From positions 1 to 64,000 of the forward strand of contig CANOVB010000002.1 in assembly GCA_947570695.1 (NCBI GenBank): a DNA stretch of 64,000 nt, in the 5' to 3' direction. Shown piece by piece: positions 61,970 to 64,000 of this stretch. The DNA is from an uncultured Clostridium sp. (GTDB lineage Bacteria > Bacillota > Clostridia > TANB77 > CAG-508). Position numbers and translations under genes: made by a program. The first letter of the stretch is position 1. Each line of letters opens with the position of its first letter. Below the pieces are notes generated by a model. That model saw only the letters and a list, made by a program, of their open reading frames with translations. It did no database searches and was not told the DNA's origin.

Positions 61970-62641
61970 TTATTTAAAACTAATATATTGTCTAGCTTCT
62001 TCTAACTCTTCTGCTATCTTCATTTCTTCTTTAATAAACTTTTCTTCATCTTCTAATAATTCTTGCATTCTATCTAAATAATCAGTGTATTTTTTATCAG
62101 GATAGTACATTTTAGCATATCCACCTTTTCCATATTTGCTTGATAATTTTTTAAATGAATATTCAATAACTTGTGCTGTTGAAGGTTTTTCTGCACTATG
62201 TTTATCAGCTTGATACAAAAATGACCTTTGAAGCATATTTTTTACTGATGTTTCTCTATCTGCTGACGAAACTATTTTTCCATACACACTCCTTGCCTCA
62301 TATTCTAAGCTAGCTCTATGATCTACAATAGCTTCCGCTATTATTTGTATTTGTTCTTCTGTAAAAAATATTCTCATGTTACTATCACTTAAAAACATTC
62401 TGCTAGAAACTTCTTCATGTTCATCTGGATTTTCTCTATATCCTATATCATGAAATGCTGCTATAGCATAAACCATATCTTTATTAACATCTAGTCCAAA
62501 TTCATTAATAATTTCAAAAGACCTAGATATAACTGTTCTTATATGAGGAACCCCATGTCCTCCAACATTATTTGAATCATATTTTGGCATTACATTTTCT
62601 TCGACATATTTTCTTAAATTACTATTAACTTCTTCTAGCAT
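61970..62641 (-). CDS. HD-domain phosphohydrolase
   Basis: 223 residues. VPHIRTVISRS supplies the first His, YAIAAFHDIGYRENPDEHEE the HD pair and DHRASLEYEARSVYGKIVSSADR the distal Asp. Comparable small HD proteins hydrolyse nucleotides or phosphate esters. A GGTG-type SD precedes the ATG. Transcribed alone; terminator downstream. Confidence 0.87.
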   Translation of the reverse strand: MLEEVNSNLRKYVEENVMPKYDSNNVGGHGVPHIRTVISRSFEIINEFGLDVNKDMVYAIAAFHDIGYRENPDEHEEVSSRMFLSDSNMRIFFTEEQIQIIAEAIVDHRASLEYEARSVYGKIVSSADRETSVKNMLQRSFLYQADKHSAEKPSTAQVIEYSFKKLSSKYGKGGYAKMYYPDKKYTDYLDRMQELLEDEEKFIKEEMKIAEELEEARQYISFK

Positions 62642-62785
62642 ATTAAAACACCTCCCATATTTTCTTATAAAATATATAATAAAATTTTTTAAAAGTCAAA
62701 TAAAAAAATCCTGCTTATATAGCAAGATTCTGCTTTACACCTAAATTCCATTAAAGAATTTTATTAATTATATAAATTATTATTT

Positions 62786-63568
62786 TTACTCATTTTCTAA
62801 TTTGAATTTAACATATTTATTAGCATGTTTTCGTATTTTTTCCATTTTTTCTTTTGTATCTATATTTTTATAATCTAATCTATCAATAATCCTATTAATA
62901 TAATTCATTTTTCGTATATGCTTTAAGCCTGCAGTAAAATTAAAATCAAATATAAAAGCTATGTAAGAAATCCAAAAATCCATATATGTTTTTCTATTTT
63001 CACTTAAAATCATTTTACTGTTCATAAAATCATTAAATATATCTTCTGAAATTATATCATTTTCTAAAATTTCTTTACTTGCATTATCTATAATATTCTC
63101 AAAATCTTCTTTTACTTTTACTCTAAAATTGTCTGTCTTATCTGCATCTCTAATTATTTTTGCATGTAATAATTCTCTATCATTTAAATTATTTTCTATT
63201 TTTAATCTATTATGATTTAATATTGATTTAGAAATTATATTATCATATTGTTCATCTTTTATAAAATTTCTAATAAGATTATTCTTAAATAAAATTTCAT
63301 TTCCTAATATAGCATGGTCTATACTTTTATTATCTATAAAACAATCATATCTTTTTATTTGTTCAAATCTTCCTATATCATGTAATAGCGCTATTAATTT
63401 TGCTAATTCTATATCTTCATCACTTAATTTTAATTCTTTTGCAATATATTCACTTGCATTTACAACTCCAAATGTATGTCGTATTTTTAGCTCAATTTTA
63501 CCATACTCTAAATTATAAGCTTGTAAATATTTCTTAAAAGCAATTTCAGCTTTTTCAAAATCAATCAA
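62786..63568 (-). CDS. HD-domain phosphohydrolase
   Basis: 260 residues. RHTFGVVNASEYIAKE (His), LIALLHDIGRFEQIKRYD (HD) and KIIRDADKTDNFRVKVKED (distal Asp). It resembles a different HD subfamily from the gene at 61970, with a longer C-terminal helical part. The likely start is TTG at 63568, nine bases after GGAG; the longer GTG frame would carry the SD inside the gene. Confidence 0.87.
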   Translation of the reverse strand: MIDFEKAEIAFKKYLQAYNLEYGKIELKIRHTFGVVNASEYIAKELKLSDEDIELAKLIALLHDIGRFEQIKRYDCFIDNKSIDHAILGNEILFKNNLIRNFIKDEQYDNIISKSILNHNRLKIENNLNDRELLHAKIIRDADKTDNFRVKVKEDFENIIDNASKEILENDIISEDIFNDFMNSKMILSENRKTYMDFWISYIAFIFDFNFTAGLKHIRKMNYINRIIDRLDYKNIDTKEKMEKIRKHANKYVKFKLENE

Positions 63569-63622
63569 TATATGTATCTCCTTTAACACTTACTAACATA
63601 TTTATAAAACTGATATACAAAT

Positions 63623-64000
63623 TTATATAGTTACTTTTTCAACATATAAATCTCCTCTTTCGTCTTTATTTACTTTTAATACAAAATCAAATTTATTAAC
63701 TTCTGTACATAAGTAAAAATCTCTTTCTGGGAAATCCTTTTGTTTCAATTTATCAAAAAATTTAGAACCAGTAGTTGTTTTTAACTTTTCAATTTTTTCT
63801 GCTAAATTATATAATGGTTTATTTTCTAACATACTTTTTATATATTGTGCGCATAGCACATCCTCATCAAATGGCTCTTCTCCTTCTCTACCCAAAGTTA
63901 ATAATGAAATTTCTTCTACTTTATTTTTAATAATATACCTAACAATAGCTTTTGCATTAACTAAACTGCCAGTTATAATTTCTTTAGAATTTACAGATTT
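63623..64000 (-). CDS. comB: 2-phosphosulfolactate phosphatase-like (ComB), 3' part
   Basis: The open frame continues past the right edge without a start. The visible 125 residues include a hydrophobic strand VEEISLLTLGREGEEPFDED, then VLCAQYIKSMLENK and a closing KDFPERDFYLCTEVNKFDFVLK, the pattern of ComB-type phosphatases. In archaea ComB acts in coenzyme M synthesis; in Clostridia the function is unproven. The 5' part lies outside the window. Confidence 0.75.
   Translation of the reverse strand, partial: KSVNSKEIITGSLVNAKAIVRYIIKNKVEEISLLTLGREGEEPFDEDVLCAQYIKSMLENKPLYNLAEKIEKLKTTTGSKFFDKLKQKDFPERDFYLCTEVNKFDFVLKVNKDERGDLYVEKVTI

Noticed and set aside
1..64000. tRNA or rRNA genes
   Set aside because: No GGTTCGAATCC-like T-arm with a matching acceptor stem and no conserved rRNA stretch was seen on either strand by eye.

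Overview
The window is very AT-rich DNA of a Gram-positive, anaerobic Clostridia-like Firmicute. Evidence: purine-rich Shine-Dalgarno sites (AGGAGG), frequent U-tailed hairpin terminators, a four-subunit pyruvate:ferredoxin oxidoreductase, Lgt, MinD/MinE/RodA, MazF/EndoA, Hsp33, an ENP1-type M14 peptidase, a GerS-like lipoprotein and a Spo0E-like phosphatase. The last two hint at a spore-former. No rRNA, tRNA, CRISPR array, transposase or phage structural gene was seen. Most genes are on the minus strand.

Layout. 0-3 kb: an XRE regulator fused to a membrane domain, small membrane proteins and a GuaD-like deaminase. 3-6 kb: a lysophospholipase-like hydrolase, ExoIII and TcdA. 6-11.5 kb: a redox/stress block (flavin reductase, flavodoxin, CMD-cupin, ECF S component with DUF1893, [4Fe-4S] aldo-keto reductase, MerR regulator with a 19-bp-spacer promoter). 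12-15.7 kb: cell-wall and metallo-hydrolases, nitroreductase. 16-22.7 kb: asnS, mazF, gerS-like, dusB, rodA-minE-minD. 23.4-26.6 kb (plus strand): porGDAB, then ksgA. 28-36 kb: an operon of hslO, dgt, a TSCPD protein, an LRR protein and a 1587-residue protein with two transglutaminase-like modules. 36.7-42 kb: M14 and M15 peptidases and a coupled regulator-YgjV-GNAT operon. 42-47.5 kb: an ART-like protein with partner, then HD / DUF84 / Ppx-GppA / HD / CutA. 48-54 kb: a family-less set of coiled-coil and membrane-anchored proteins. 54-64 kb: amylase, patatin, MscS, Spo0E-like, Lgt, two M16 peptidases, two HD hydrolases and a partial ComB-like gene.

Most striking observation. Three unrelated genes (hydrolase 3095-3986, membrane-anchored protein 11522-12413, acetyltransferase 38187-38697) each consist of two reading frames joined by a +1 shift. 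In all three, the codon at the junction in the first frame is CGG, and skipping its C gives a glycine codon (GGG, GGA, GGA). An eye scan found no other in-frame CGG in the AT-rich genes. The only others lie in two GC-richer, apparently acquired genes (22938-23180 and 40684-41961). This fits CGG being an unread codon that triggers +1 frameshifting; repeated identical assembly errors are the alternative.

Other noncoding structure includes a dispersed repeat family lying next to gene 3' ends with its orientation tied to the neighbouring gene, an RBS-sequestering leader hairpin before an M15 hydrolase, a hairpin lodged between the SD and AUG of asnS, an inverted-repeat element inside the por operon, and a three-hairpin RNA candidate upstream of ksgA.
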